From positions 221,119,770-221,183,769 of the forward strand of contig OX465595.1 in assembly GCA_950022295.1 (NCBI GenBank): 64,000 nucleotides of DNA, written 5' to 3'. The notes under the pieces are model-generated. The model saw nothing but the letters and a program-made list of their open reading frames with translations. It was not told the origin of the DNA and made no database searches. The position numbers and the translations under genes are program-made. The stretch comes from Bromus sterilis (Eukaryota; Streptophyta; Magnoliopsida; Poales; Poaceae). Shown here in pieces: positions 1 through 10,488 of this stretch. The stretch's first letter is position 1. Each line of letters begins with the position of its first letter.

Positions 1-644
1 GATCCAGACAGCGCGCTCAGAACGCGACTACGACTACCACACCGGAGACAGAGGATTCGATGGAAGAAGAAAACGCCTCAGGCGTAACTTCTACGACGAC
101 AGAGGACCCGAGATGGTCGCGGACGACTTCCCAGATGATAGAGACGGCAGGCATCGCTCCCGAAATGGTACTTCCCGTAAAGGAGTTAGAGCTCCAACAC
201 TGTGCGTAAGTCATCACCAACCGTGAAGCTAATGGTGCACAACGCGAATGGGAGTTAGAGAAGTCCACGGCTAACCAACGCCAGGAGAGGCCCCGCCCCG
301 AGCAGTTGCAAGAGGGGCTCGATTCCTAGAAGGTCGAGCTCATCAAGCGCGATAAGAATCTCGCCGCCATCGAGGCCTCTTACGATGATTTCTTAGAGAA
401 GGCCTTAGCTGAGGGAGAAAGGCCACAAGATGATAGCCGACAACATCAAGAAACTTGACGACGACCTCAAGGAGCAGAGGAAGAAGCTCTCCGATGAGTA
501 CAATAGCAAATGCGAAACTCAGGAGAAACACTTCAAAAAGAAACTCATGTACCTCAAGGGGAAGAGTGAGATGTTGAGAAAGTCCCTTGAAGGGGAACGA
601 GAGCAGGTCACTACTAGCAAGAAGGCCCGAGAGGCCGCCGCTAA
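1..644 (+). pseudogene. Broken coiled-coil transposon-type ORF, 5' part
   Basis: The plus strand encodes a charged, Lys/Glu-rich helical protein (for example LDDDLKEQRKKLSDEY near 447-500) with coiled-coil character. One frame runs through 207-209 (TAA) and 327-329 (TAG). A one-base shift near 421 moves the reading into the frame used from 430. The ORF breaks off at 644, where a CACTA element is inserted, and resumes at 2060. I do not recognise a named domain. Long coiled coils of this kind occur in the plant 'putative gypsy-type transposon' proteins, so a transposon origin is an inference. The true start lies upstream of the window. Not functional. Confidence 0.55.
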
Positions 645-669
645 CACTACTAGGATTTTGTCCTTACAA

Positions 670-1030
670 GAATGATGATTAGCAGCGCGGGTCCAGGTCC
701 AGCGTTGCACGTAAATATTAACAGCGCAGGCTAGTTCTGCACGCTGCAGTTGCCTAGCAATTAGCAGCGCATGGGTTCGCAATGCGCGCTACAAATATGT
801 GGGGACACCTGTGATGCCCTTGGCTGGCAAATGTAAAAGTGTGCGGTAGCAAAGCCGCGATGCAGATGTCCTGGACATCTGCAGCGCATGTTTCTTGCCC
901 AGCGCTGCTAATGTGGATAGCATACGGCCCATTATTTTGGGCCCACATATCAGCAGCGCGGGCCAGGGCATCGGCGTTGTAGATGGTCTGACCATCTACA
1001 GCGTGCCTTCCATACCTCGCGCTGCATATA
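670..1030. repeat. CACTA subterminal repeats, left end
   Basis: The motif AGCAGCGCG and variants (AACAGCGCAG, AGCAGCGCATG, CTGCAGCGC) occur many times in both orientations in the first about 380 bp of the element. The same motif recurs at 1890-2040 near the right end. In En/Spm elements, clustered subterminal repeats bind the TNPA-type protein; that role here is inferred from position and repetition. Confidence 0.75.
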
Positions 1031-1059
1031 ATGTGCTATAGCACTCCATCTGGATCTAA

Positions 1060-1275
1060 CTCCCACTTCACTCTCGCACCCGCCCGCGCCCTCTTCTCCT
1101 CGCCCGCCGGTGCCCTCTCCTCGCCGTCGATGTCGCCCGCCTGCGCCCTCTCCTCGCCGTCGCTCGCTCGCGCCCGATCCCTCCTCGTCGTCGTCGTCAT
1201 CGTCGCCTTGCCCGCCCTCACCCGCCCGCGCCCTCGTCGCCGTCTCGCCGTCGTCGTAGGCCACCCCTTGGGTGG
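1060..1275. other. GC-rich block inside the CACTA element
   Basis: A CpG-dense block rich in CCCGCC, CTCGCC and GTCGTCGTC, followed by a donor-like GTGAGT at about 1275. It resembles the GC-rich 5' end of a grass gene with its first splice site and could be a captured promoter or first exon. The open frames over it are low-complexity Arg/Ala/Pro and I do not call a protein. Confidence 0.35.
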
Positions 1276-1439
1276 TGAGTTTCCTCCTCCCCCTTCCTCA
1301 ATTAGAATTGGCAAATAGGATTTTTGTTGCATATTGAGGCAATTGGGATCTTTTTTACCATATTGAGTTAATTCGGTGCAGGTCCGACGACTCTGAGCAG
1401 AAGGATTCAACTGACATATGCTAGAATCGTTTTCCTACT

Positions 1440-1595
1440 TTTAGCAATGACAGGAGGCAATTAGGATTTTGGTTAGGCAATTAGGGTTTTTGTTAGCATA
1501 TTGAGGCAATTAGGATTTTTGGTTAGCATATTGAGGTAATTAGGCTTTTTGTTAGCATATTGAGACAATTAGGATTTTTGTTGAGCAAACTTATA
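1440..1595. repeat. Short direct repeats (about 38 bp) in the CACTA element
   Basis: Three to four imperfect copies of a unit containing TTAGCATATTGAGGCAATTA and then GGATTTTTG, spaced by about 38 bp. Looser copies lie at 1315-1375. The repeats are AT-rich and noncoding. Confidence 0.75.
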
Positions 1596-1639
1596 TTAGG
1601 AAATGTCATATCAAAATTTTCAGGGTTATGAGTGACCAA

Positions 1640-1822
1640 TGTTTTGCCGGAATGTCGATTAATTTCCGTTCCGGCAAATTTCAGGCGCTCGATATGTCCA
1701 ATTTCTAGCAAATGTCATGCCGAAAGTTTTCGTGGATTTTGGCATGACTTTTGCTAGAAAAGTAGGACATATCGAGTGCTTGAGATTTGTCGAAACGGGA
1801 ATTAAACGGTGTTTCGGCATCA
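1640..1822. repeat. Large imperfect foldback in the CACTA element
   Basis: The left arm (about 1640-1724) and right arm (about 1735-1822) are imperfect inverted copies. For example, CGATATGTCC on the left pairs with GGACATATCG on the right, and GCCGGAATGTCGATTAATTTCC pairs loosely with GGGAATTAAACGGTGTTTCGGC. The loop is only about 10-14 bp. A transcript would fold into a long hairpin. Confidence 0.85.
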
Positions 1823-2059
1823 AATTACTTTTAATTATTACTTTTGCTATATTTTTTAGAATACCGATGATTTAAATATATTGTGACATTCAGCGCGGAC
1901 CGCTAGTCCCGTGCTGCTAACTGGGGAGTTAGATACAGCGCGGGTCACCCGCGCTGCTGCGAAAAGTTAGCTGCAGGACGTTATCTACAGCACGAACACC
2001 CCGCGCTACTGATGCGCCTTTACTCCGCGCCGTTGAAGGCCATTATCCTAGTAGTGTAA

Positions 2060-2710
2060 GGAGGTCACGTGACTCAAGGATGAGCTGATGAAAATTCAGG
2101 ACCATATCACCCCAGATTTGTAGCGCCTCGGCGTGCTGAAGCCGGGTAGGTTTGAGTATCTTGTGCAATGCAAAATGCAGTACGAGATACTCCGCACACT
2201 CCTCGCGTGTGCCAATGCCATCGTCGGGGAATTCAGCGTCATCAACTTGGGCCCCGGGAACAACTTCCAGGGAAACAACCCCAACAACTATGCGGTCCAC
2301 ATCACGAGCCTAGTTAAAAGGCCCGAGACTCCCCACCAGAACATGCAGGTGACGATTGATGCAGAGTGCCGACATCTGGTTCGGGTCGTCAGGACCTGCA
2401 TCTTCAGCAATCTCTACCCACGCATTCCCAAATTCCCTTTCACGGAGATGTTGAAGAAACTAGGGCCCGAGGAGGTGGCGAAGGAGGCTCGCAACGCGAG
2501 TCCGTCCACAAGCTTGTGTCATTTCTCATCAAATTGTATAGGCGTGGTGGCTCCTTCTCCTCCGACGACGACGATGACCATGATGACAAATACGATGAAG
2601 ATGATGACGCGGTCGTGCGAGATTCCCTGGGTGTCGAGGCTCTTGTAAATATTTTTATCCTGCAATGTATCGGGCACGGGGTGCCTAGAATTGAGTCTAT
2701 GTATTTTTAA
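2060..2710 (+). pseudogene. Broken coiled-coil transposon-type ORF, 3' part
   Basis: Continuation of the ORF interrupted at 644: counting across the single TAA target copy, the frame passes through TGA at 2070-2072 and TAG at 2121-2123. It then runs open through residues such as PGRFEYLVQCKMQYEILR. Near 2490 the likely frame changes by one base and continues into an acidic, Asp-rich stretch (about 2550-2620) and a stop at 2708-2710. No known domain is visible. It shares the fate and probable transposon origin of the upstream half. Confidence 0.55.
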
Positions 2711-3077
2711 GTACGTCACTGCTTTTAAGTTATTTTCTACACTTCTGCTCCGGTACTCCCCCTTGCGAAAGTCTAACAGCAAATATTACATGGACGGCCA
2801 GGATCTCATTTACCCCTTCGTAATCTGGGTTGTTTAAGTCGTTGTCGGGGGGCGCGCGGCCATAAACAAAGCCCTTACGGCCCGCGCTTGTACGTATTTT
2901 CGTATAAATACCGGAGACGTGCTGACTGGCCTCGCTGACTGGATTGCTGAGCTGTCTCGTTGGAGGAACCGAAGCGTCTACACAGTCACGTGAGCGGTCA
3001 TGTGCGGAGAGTCCGAAGAGTCAGGCGGTGACGTCTGGATCTGGGTTGTGTTCACATTGAAATCGAAGAGGCAGCGG
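2711..3077. other. Intergenic; probable promoter of the next gene
   Basis: No coding signal. The last about 150 bp become GC-rich and run into a TATA box, so this is best read as upstream sequence of the XS-like gene. Confidence 0.5.
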
Positions 3078-3084
3078 TATAAAA
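3078..3084 (+). promoter_or_regulatory. TATA box of the XS-like gene
   Basis: TATAAAA at 3078-3084, followed by a pyrimidine-rich leader (about 3098-3130) and an in-frame ATG at 3177. Position and context fit a plant core promoter; no further element was identified. Confidence 0.6.
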
Positions 3085-3176
3085 TGAATCGTCTGCCTCA
3101 TTCTCCACTCCCACACTCCATTCTTCCCCCAATTTGGCAAAAATAAATCCCTCCCATCCTCAAGAAAACCACCGCG

Positions 3177-6100
3177 ATGCACCGCCCCCTCCTCTCTAAC
3201 CGGCGACTACGAGCGGCAAACGCAGTGGCAATGTCTGCACCATAGGGCGTCTTGGCAGCCGAGGCGGAGGCAGCAGCAGCCATGGGCGGCGTGGCGGTGG
3301 AGGTAGGGGCCGCGGGCAGCGTGGCTTCGAAGGAAGCATCAGCCTCGGGCGTCGTCACCGCGAAGGCAGCCGCGGAAAAGGGCGACGTGGCGGCGGAGGT
3401 AGCAGCGGCCGCGGGCGTCATGGCCGCGACAAAGGGCGGCGGGGCGGCGGAAGTAACAACGTTCGCGAACGGTGTGGCTGTGGAGCAAGCTACAGCCGGC
3501 GCCGCAGGTGACAACACAACCAAAGTGGAGGTTGAGGTGAGTTCGTCGATATGTAGATTTGTAACTGATTAGGTTAGTTTGCTTTGTTGCTAGCCGTTAG
3601 GGTTTGATACAATCTTCGTTTTATTAGGGTTTTTTGGGAAATATGAAGCATTACTGGGTTAATTAGTGGGTTAATTTTTTGGTAGGGTTTTATGCAATTG
3701 TGGATGTTGTGCCTGCTGATTGAATTGGTGATTGAATTACCGGGGTTAGGGTTTTTGTGGAAGCATTAATGGGTTAATTAGTGGTATATTGAATTGGTGA
3801 CTAGGGTACAGTAATTGTAGCATATATTCATCACTTAATGAGTGTGTTTTACATCCATATATACATGCAGAGGAGACAACCCCTTAATTTGTTACATTGC
3901 TTGTTAGTAGTATACATCTATTTGTTCAATGATTGTTTATTATTACTTCACTGTACTTTTCTTCAGTATTAAGCTCTGATTGGATTGCTGGTTTGGTGGC
4001 ATACACACTTGTCAAATATTTGAATAGGAGTAGTGTAGTAAGTTAACTTTGGTTCTTGGATTTGAATGAACTGAAATTGTTGTATGAACATATATATGCA
4101 GTTTTTAACTGAACTTGTGCAAGTTAAACCTGAAAAGATTATGTGCTAGTTTGGTCAATCCATGCTTCTAAGATAACTGAATTAGATTGAACTAAATTTG
4201 TTGTATGAAAATAGATATGCATTTGTTTAAATCTGAACTTGTGCTAGTTAAACCTTAAAATTATGTGCTACTTTGGTTAATCCATGCTTGTGATATAAGT
4301 GAATGTGAATGAAATGATATGGTTGTATGGAAATAGATATGCATTTTTTTAAACCTGAACTTGTGCAGGTTAAACCTGAAAAGATTATGTGTTAGCTTGC
4401 TTAATCCATGGTTCTGATATAACTGGATTTGAATGTAATGAAATTGTTCTTTGTAAATAGATATGAATATTTAAAACCTGAACTTGTGCACAATTGTGAT
4501 ATTGTATTTACACACTGATTTATGTTATCTGTGATATTGTGAATCCATATGCATATCGAATTGTAGGTTTTGGTTGGTAGTGTGAATGCATCTATGATGT
4601 AACACAATTCGTTCATTGTAAGAAAGTGTTTAACATTTATCCAATGCTCTTTTAATTACTGTTTGGTAACTAGTTCTTTAACATTTCATATTAGCTAGTA
4701 CTTATTTATTTCTGACAGCTATTTGTTTCTTCGACTTTGTTAATTAGTGGATGCATTAATGTACATCCTTTTTTACAAGTGTTTCATTAGTGTTTACCAT
4801 TTACCATTTATCCTTGTTTTAATTATTTTTTATAATTTGATTCAATATAATTGATTCCATGGAACAATACATGTAATCCTTGATTATGTATTGATGTTAT
4901 CTGTGTTTATCATTTATGTCTGCTATAATTATTGTTTCATCATTTGGTTCAGTATAATTGTTTGCATGGAACCATAAATGTCATCCATTATTATCTCCGT
5001 TTTAATTATTGTTTCGTTCATATGAACTTTGCTATTCATAAGTTAGATCTTTGCAATTCAAATCCATTTATAAATTAGATCTTTGCAATTGACATCCATT
5101 TAAAAATTAGATATTTGCAATTAATAACCCTTTATAATTGCAGATAACCAATTAGTTGCTTGGATCATTCATATGAACTGTGCATGAGTGTACATCTTTT
5201 TTCAAAAGTGATTCATAATAGCTACGATAGTTATATATTTCTGTCATCAGTAATTAAAACTTTTCAATTAACATCCATTTATAATTGCAGATAACATCCA
5301 TTTAGATATCTGAAATTAACATTCATTTATAATTGCAGATACATCCATTAAGTTATATCTATGAAATTTAGATCTTTGCAATTAACTCCATTTGTAATGA
5401 GCTAGGACAGTGTACATCCTTTTTTAAAAGTGTTTAATAATGAGCTAGGACAGTTATATATTTCTGTCATCAGTAATTAAAATATGCGTTTGGTCTTACA
5501 TTTTGGTAGTAGTAACTAGGATAGTTATATATTTCTGACAGCTTTTGTTGATTCCACTTTTTTAATTAGTGGAATCATTTAAATACATCCTTTTTGAGGA
5601 GTGTTTCATAATATGTAGTACATCTAAATCCTTTCATATAGATTTTATTACTGGATGCACTAATAGGTGACTAGGGTACTAAAATAGTTGCACATATGTA
5701 TTTTACATGCACCTATACGCATAGAGGAGATAAAGCCTGCTATATTTCTTGTTTCATTCATATCAAATGTGCTATTTTTAAATTCTTTAGCAAACATGTA
5801 TAAAATCTGATTATAAATGTATTAAAATATGCATTTGGACTAGGATGATTAATACTCCAACAAGTAGTTGTGCTATAATCCTTGCTTGCTCATTTTCCAT
5901 ATCATGCATGCTTGGTCTTTAATGATAATTGTGTGGTATATATAATATAACTTGATTCCCCCTGTTCCTGAAACAGATTGGCCGAGGAGGCAAGAAGAGG
6001 AAGCAGCCTTATTCCTCTGATTACTCGGACACCAGCTCGGATGATGATGTGGTGAGTTTGTTAAAAAAAATGCAGCTGATCTTATTGTTCAGGTGATGGG

Positions 6101-6443
6101 ATGGATGAATACTAACTTTTTTCATGTTTGTTTGATGTTGTGTTTGTGTAGTACAAATCTGATCGTGATTCTGATGGCAAACCAGCTGATGTGGAGAAGT
6201 ACAACTACAAATCATTCAAGAGTCAGGTGGAGGACCGGCTCTGGAGGCAGGGACTTCCTGCCTACATCGACAGATAGGGAAGGTACTTCTGCCAGTTCCA
6301 TGACGGCAAGAAGATGCCTAAGGATGGCCTTAGGTGTGGACTGGTTGAGCATGCCAAAGCTGTCTCTCAGGGCTTTGGTGCTAAATATCTCCGTGATCAG
6401 GGCAACCATGCTGCTCTCTACGCTGTCCTGAAGGAGTTCGGTG
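3177..6443 (+). pseudogene. Three-exon gene with XS-zinc-finger-like module, broken
   Basis: Exon 1 runs from ATG 3177 to 3536 (donor GTGAGT), is Ala/Gly/Val-rich and has TAG at 3243-3245; ATG 3252 would start after that stop. A 2.4-kb intron is followed by exon 2 (5977-6051, AAACAG acceptor, GTGAGT donor), which encodes a basic then acidic stretch (GKKRKQ, SSDDD). Exon 3 starts at 6152 and stays open except for TAG at 6275-6277. It holds YFCQFHDGKK, LVEHAKAVSQGF and GNHAAL, a Cys/His pattern like the plant XS zinc finger (SGS3/FDM family), though with C-x2-H in place of C-x2-C. A donor at 6444 (GTAAGG) suggests further exons, now lost or cut off by the retrotransposon. All introns fall in phase 0, which supports the model. 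Family assignment is tentative. Confidence 0.6.
3537..5976 (+). other. Long AT-rich first intron of the XS-like gene
   Basis: About 2.4 kb of AT-rich sequence with no coding signal between a GTGAGT donor and an AAACAG acceptor. It contains loose internal repetition at 4060-4500 (variants of GAACTTGTGCAGGTTAAACCTG) and 5030-5400 (variants of TTAGATCTTTGCAATT). Confidence 0.6.
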
Positions 6444-6712
6444 GTAAGGCATCATGTTTATATGTAGATGCATCTGTCTTTTGGTGATGAATGTGTAGTG
6501 ACGTACTGCTGAACTTGTAGATCGTACTTAAGTACTCTGTTTTATGCTGGACGCGTGGAGAATGCTGAACTTGGTTACTTTTTAATGAATCTATGCTAAT
6601 ATGTTTTAATGTTGATGGCCTGACCGGATGTTGGCTCAGGGAGCATGCATATACATGTTGGCTACCTGTGCACTGAGAAGTGTGTATGTACAGTACAGTA
6701 CAGGTTGGTTGG
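6444..6712. other. Remnant between the XS-like gene and the retrotransposon
   Basis: Probably the start of the next intron. A reading frame with no recognisable domain ends at 6487. Nothing else seen. Confidence 0.4.
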
Positions 6713-6717
6713 GTCAC

Positions 6718-8311
6718 TGATACGTCCAAAACGTATCTATAATTTCTGCTTGCTCCATGCATGTTTTGTGTGATATTGCTATGATCTAGATACACTTTCA
6801 TACACTTTTGATCATATTTTGACTAACATATTAACTCAGTGCACCACAGTGCCAGTTCCTGTTTTCTGCTGTTTTTCTATTTCAGTTTTCCCCCATATAA
6901 AAAGTGCCAGAAAAATTCCGGGAAAAATATAGGAAAAATCAGCGTACAGGAAGCTTCGCGAAGAGCTCGAGTGGGGCCAGAGGGGAGCTAGGGGGGCGCC
7001 TGGGGCCCCTGGTCTACCTCTGGCTGCCCCCCTTCGCCTATATATTCTCCGTCACGTGAAACTTCAGAAGCGAGAACCCTTTTTCGCGATCTCTCCTCTG
7101 TTTCGCCGCCGCGCTTCCAAGATCGGTAGCACCAGAAGACCTCTTCCCGGAACCCTGCCGGAGGGAGGGCCGACCTCAGGGAGTCTCCTCTCCACCATGG
7201 ATGCTCCCCGGATGTCTCGTGAGTAGTTTTCCTTGGACCATGGGTCCGTGATCAGTAGCTATGTGATGTTCTCCTCCCCTCTTTGTTCTTCATGGTTTAG
7301 ACCTCGTGAGCTTCCCTACATGATCGAGGCACTTTTGTAATCTTTCTGCTGTTGCTATGCTGAGTTTGATGGGATCTGATGGATTATGAGATTATGTTCA
7401 GATTGTGATTGAGTAATATATTTGGTTTTTATCTCTTGTATTTTTGTTCCTAAGTAATTCTTGCATGTTCTCCGTTGTTGTTTATTGCTTTGGCCAAGTA
7501 GTAGGTAGTAACCCCAAGAGAGAACGTTATGCTCGATTGTGGGTTCATGCCCCCCGATGACACGCTTGAGTGACAGAAACATGAGTCTAGGGGATGTGTT
7601 GTTGCCACAAGGGGGAAAACAACGGTGCTTGTAACCGCGGTTGCAAGGATTGTTTACTTTACGCAAAGTGATTTTTAATGCAGTTGTATGTTGCTTTGGG
7701 TTTACACTTTGGGTGGGGCTCGCAACTTAATACCAGCGAGATGTTCTGGATAGATATCTCAAGGTGGATGATTAGTAGTAGATGCAGTTGGATTTCGGTC
7801 TACTTATTTTGGCGTACTGCCCGTGCTTTTGAGCCTCTTCCTTTCTTTTGTAACATAGTTAGCATTGCGGTTCGTTCATAATCCTGTCAATTGCCATTCT
7901 GTAAAAATTTTACCTCGCATAGCAGTTTTATCGTCTTTTGGGAGAGAGACATCACTAGTGAACATCACGTATCCCGGTCCATATCCTCATTACTGTTTCC
8001 ACGCTCATTTTCTTTTCTGCTTTTACTTTCAGTTGCTATCATTATCCCTTGTGTTTGATCCTTTGTGAACAACAAGACCGGAGAGATTGACAACCTCTCT
8101 GAACTTCGTTGGGAACAAAGTTATTTGTTTCTGTGTGCAGGTCTGCGTCAGTTGCGCCGCTGACACCTACTTATCATCTCTGGAGTCCTACTGGAGATAA
8201 ACCTTGGTATCTTTACTGAGAGAAATTTGCTGTGGTGCTACATCACGCCTTCCACTTGGGGCTCACCAACGAAGGGCGAGAAGACTACACCCGTCAACTC
8301 TCGCGCCATCA
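6718..8311 (+). repeat. 5' LTR of the 6718-14898 element
   Basis: 1594 bp, TG...CA termini, nearly identical to 13304-14898. Small open frames in it recur in the other LTR and are not genes. Confidence 0.93.
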
Positions 8312-8345
8312 AGCAAATTTCTGGCGCCGTTGCCGGGGACTCCGA
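8312..8345 (+). promoter_or_regulatory. Primer-binding-site region of the 6718 element
   Basis: Immediately after the 5' LTR comes AGCAAATTT and then CTGGCGCCGTTGCCGGGGA, where the minus-strand primer site is expected. I could not match it to a tRNA by eye. Confidence 0.5.
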
Positions 8346-8474
8346 GTGCTAAGATAGGGGAGTTGCACACTACCCTTTACCTTTGTTTTTTAGTCTTGTT
8401 AGCTTACCTTTCACTTTTTATCTTTGAGTCTTATATCAAAAATCACAAAAAAATCTGCCACACTTGCTGCTGCT

Positions 8475-10488
8475 ATGGGTTCCACTGAAAACACCAAGTT
8501 GTGTGACTTCACTAGTCACAACAACCAAGACTTTATCTGCACCCCCATTGCCATAGCTGCCACTTCAGCTACCTCTTATGAAATTAAACCTGCCTTGCTA
8601 AACCTTGTTATGAGAGATCAATTCTCTGGTGCTGGAGATGATGCTGCTTTACACTTGAACAATTTTGTTGAATTATGTGATATGCAAAAGTATAAAGAAG
8701 TAGAAGGTGATATTGTTAAGCTCAAGCTCTCTCCTTTCTCTTTAAGGGGAGACGCTAAAATCTGGTTTCAATCTTTGCCTAGGAATAGCATAGATTCTTG
8801 GGATAAGTTCAAAGATGCTTTTATAGGGAAGTACTACCCACCTACTAAAATTATCCAATTAAGGAGTAACATTATGAATTTTAACCAATTGGATAATGAA
8901 CACGAATGAAATATCTTGTTAAGAAATGCCCTACACATGGTTTGACTACCTGGATGGTTATCCAGACTTTTTATGCAGGCTTGAACTTTACCTCGCGGAA
9001 CCTGTTAGATTCGGCCGCCGGAGGAACCTTTATGTCAACTACACTTGGTGCTTCCACGAAATTTCTCGATGAGATGATGACCAATTATTCCCAATGGCAC
9101 ACCGAACGCGCTCCAACAGGTAGGAAGGTAAACTCTGTCGAGGAAGTTACCACCCTAAATGAAAAAGTTGACTTAATTATATCTCTACTTACCAAGCAAC
9201 CCTCTATTTAACCTCATGATGTCCCTTTCAATTCTTTTGTTGCCCAAGAACAAGTAGATGTGAACTTTATTGCTAGAAACAACTTCAACAACAATGCTTA
9301 TAGGGGTAATTTTGCTAGAAATCCTAGACCGTTTCCATCCAACTATGGGAACAACAACACCTACCCTAACAACAAGAACCCCTCTTCTGAATTGGAAAAC
9401 ATGCTTAGAGACTTTATCACTAGCCAAAAAGCCTTCAACAAAAATGTAGAGGAGAAATTAGCTAAATTAGATAATCTCTCTTTGAAGGTAGAAAGCTTAG
9501 CCCTTGATATTGAGATGCTTAAAATTAGAACCTCTCCCCTTGAGGAGAATAAAGCCACTCCTATTAATGCTATCCAATTACAAATTAATGAAAATATTAG
9601 GATGATGGCTAAACTTAAAGAAAGGTGGCTAGAAAAAAAGAGGAAGAGGATAGAATTAAGAGCCTTCCTACACACCACACAGTTGCCACTATCCAAATTG
9701 TTGAGGACACCCAAACTATTAGCACCCAATGCACTCCTAGTCCCGTTGGACCTATTAATGGTGATGCTAATACCTCAACCAAAGATGAAGAAACTCCTAT
9801 GAACATAGAGGGTTTCAAACAAGTGAGCCTAGACGACACTACTACCACCTTTGATAGTAGTGATATTAATGTTGATAGTTGCACCCTCTCAGAAATTATT
9901 AGCTTGCTACACAAAATGTCTAGAGACCCCCACACTAGCACACTTAATCTTGCCTTCACGGAGCATATCACAAATGCTCTCATCAAAGCTAGGGAGGAGA
10001 AGCTTAGAGTAGAAGACTCCATAACTAGGAAGCTAGATGATGGTTGGGACCCTATGATCAAAATTAAATTAAAGAACTTCTCTTGCTATGCCTTATGTGA
10101 TGTTGGAGCTGGTACCTCCGTTATGCCCAAAAGAATATTTGATATGTTTGAATTGAAGCCCTTTGAGCCTTGTTCTTTTGGTGTTCGTCTTGTTGATTCT
10201 TCCGTAAAGAAACCTTTGGGGAAGATCGACGATGTTCTTATCATTGTCAATGACAACTATGTTCCCGTTGATTTTATTGTTATGGATATAGAGTGTGAAC
10301 CTTTGTGTCCAATTATTTTGGGACGTCTTTTTCTTCGCACCGTTGGTGCGGTTATTGACATGAAAGAGGGGAATATAAAATTCCAATTCCCATTCAAAAA
10401 GGGGATGGAACACTTTCCTAGAAAGAAAATCAAGTTACCTTTTGAGTCCGTTGCACGGGCTAGTTATTCTCTTTTGCATTATGCCTAG
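8475..10488 (+). pseudogene. gag-protease of the non-autonomous gypsy element, broken
   Basis: ATG at 8475 opens a gag with the usual retrotransposon-gag block (SPFSLRGDAKIWFQSLP, near 8735-8785). The first frame stops at 8907-8909, where a short deletion shifts reading. The second frame carries TAA at 9209-9211 and continues through an Asn-rich stretch and a coiled coil (about 9390-9600). A run of A at 9633-9639 shifts the frame again. The last part is an aspartic protease with CYALCDVGAGTSVMP (about 10081-10130), where D-V-G-A replaces the common D-S/T-G-A, and ends at 10486-10488. No downstream pol follows. At least three lesions make this copy inactive. Confidence 0.85.

Larger units (their letters stand above)
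645..2056. mobile_element. Non-autonomous CACTA element with TAA target duplication
   Basis: The left end reads CACTACTAGGA (645-655) and the right end is its exact reverse complement (2046-2056). The flanks are TAA at 642-644 and TAA at 2057-2059, the 3-bp duplication expected for CACTA (En/Spm) transposons. At 1412 bp it is far too short for a TNP2-type transposase and none is encoded, so it must have been moved in trans. It carries subterminal repeats, a GC-rich block, a run of short direct repeats and a large foldback, listed separately. It splits a coiled-coil ORF that reads on in a compatible frame on the other side. Confidence 0.93.

Noticed and set aside
950..1410. Overlapping Arg/Ala-rich open frames on both strands.
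   Set aside because: They arise from the GC-rich repeat block of the CACTA element; no domain in any frame.
3098..3523. A 141-codon minus-strand frame opposite the XS-like exon 1.
   Set aside because: Mirror of the Ala-rich plus-strand exon; the plus strand has TATA box, splice sites and downstream exons.
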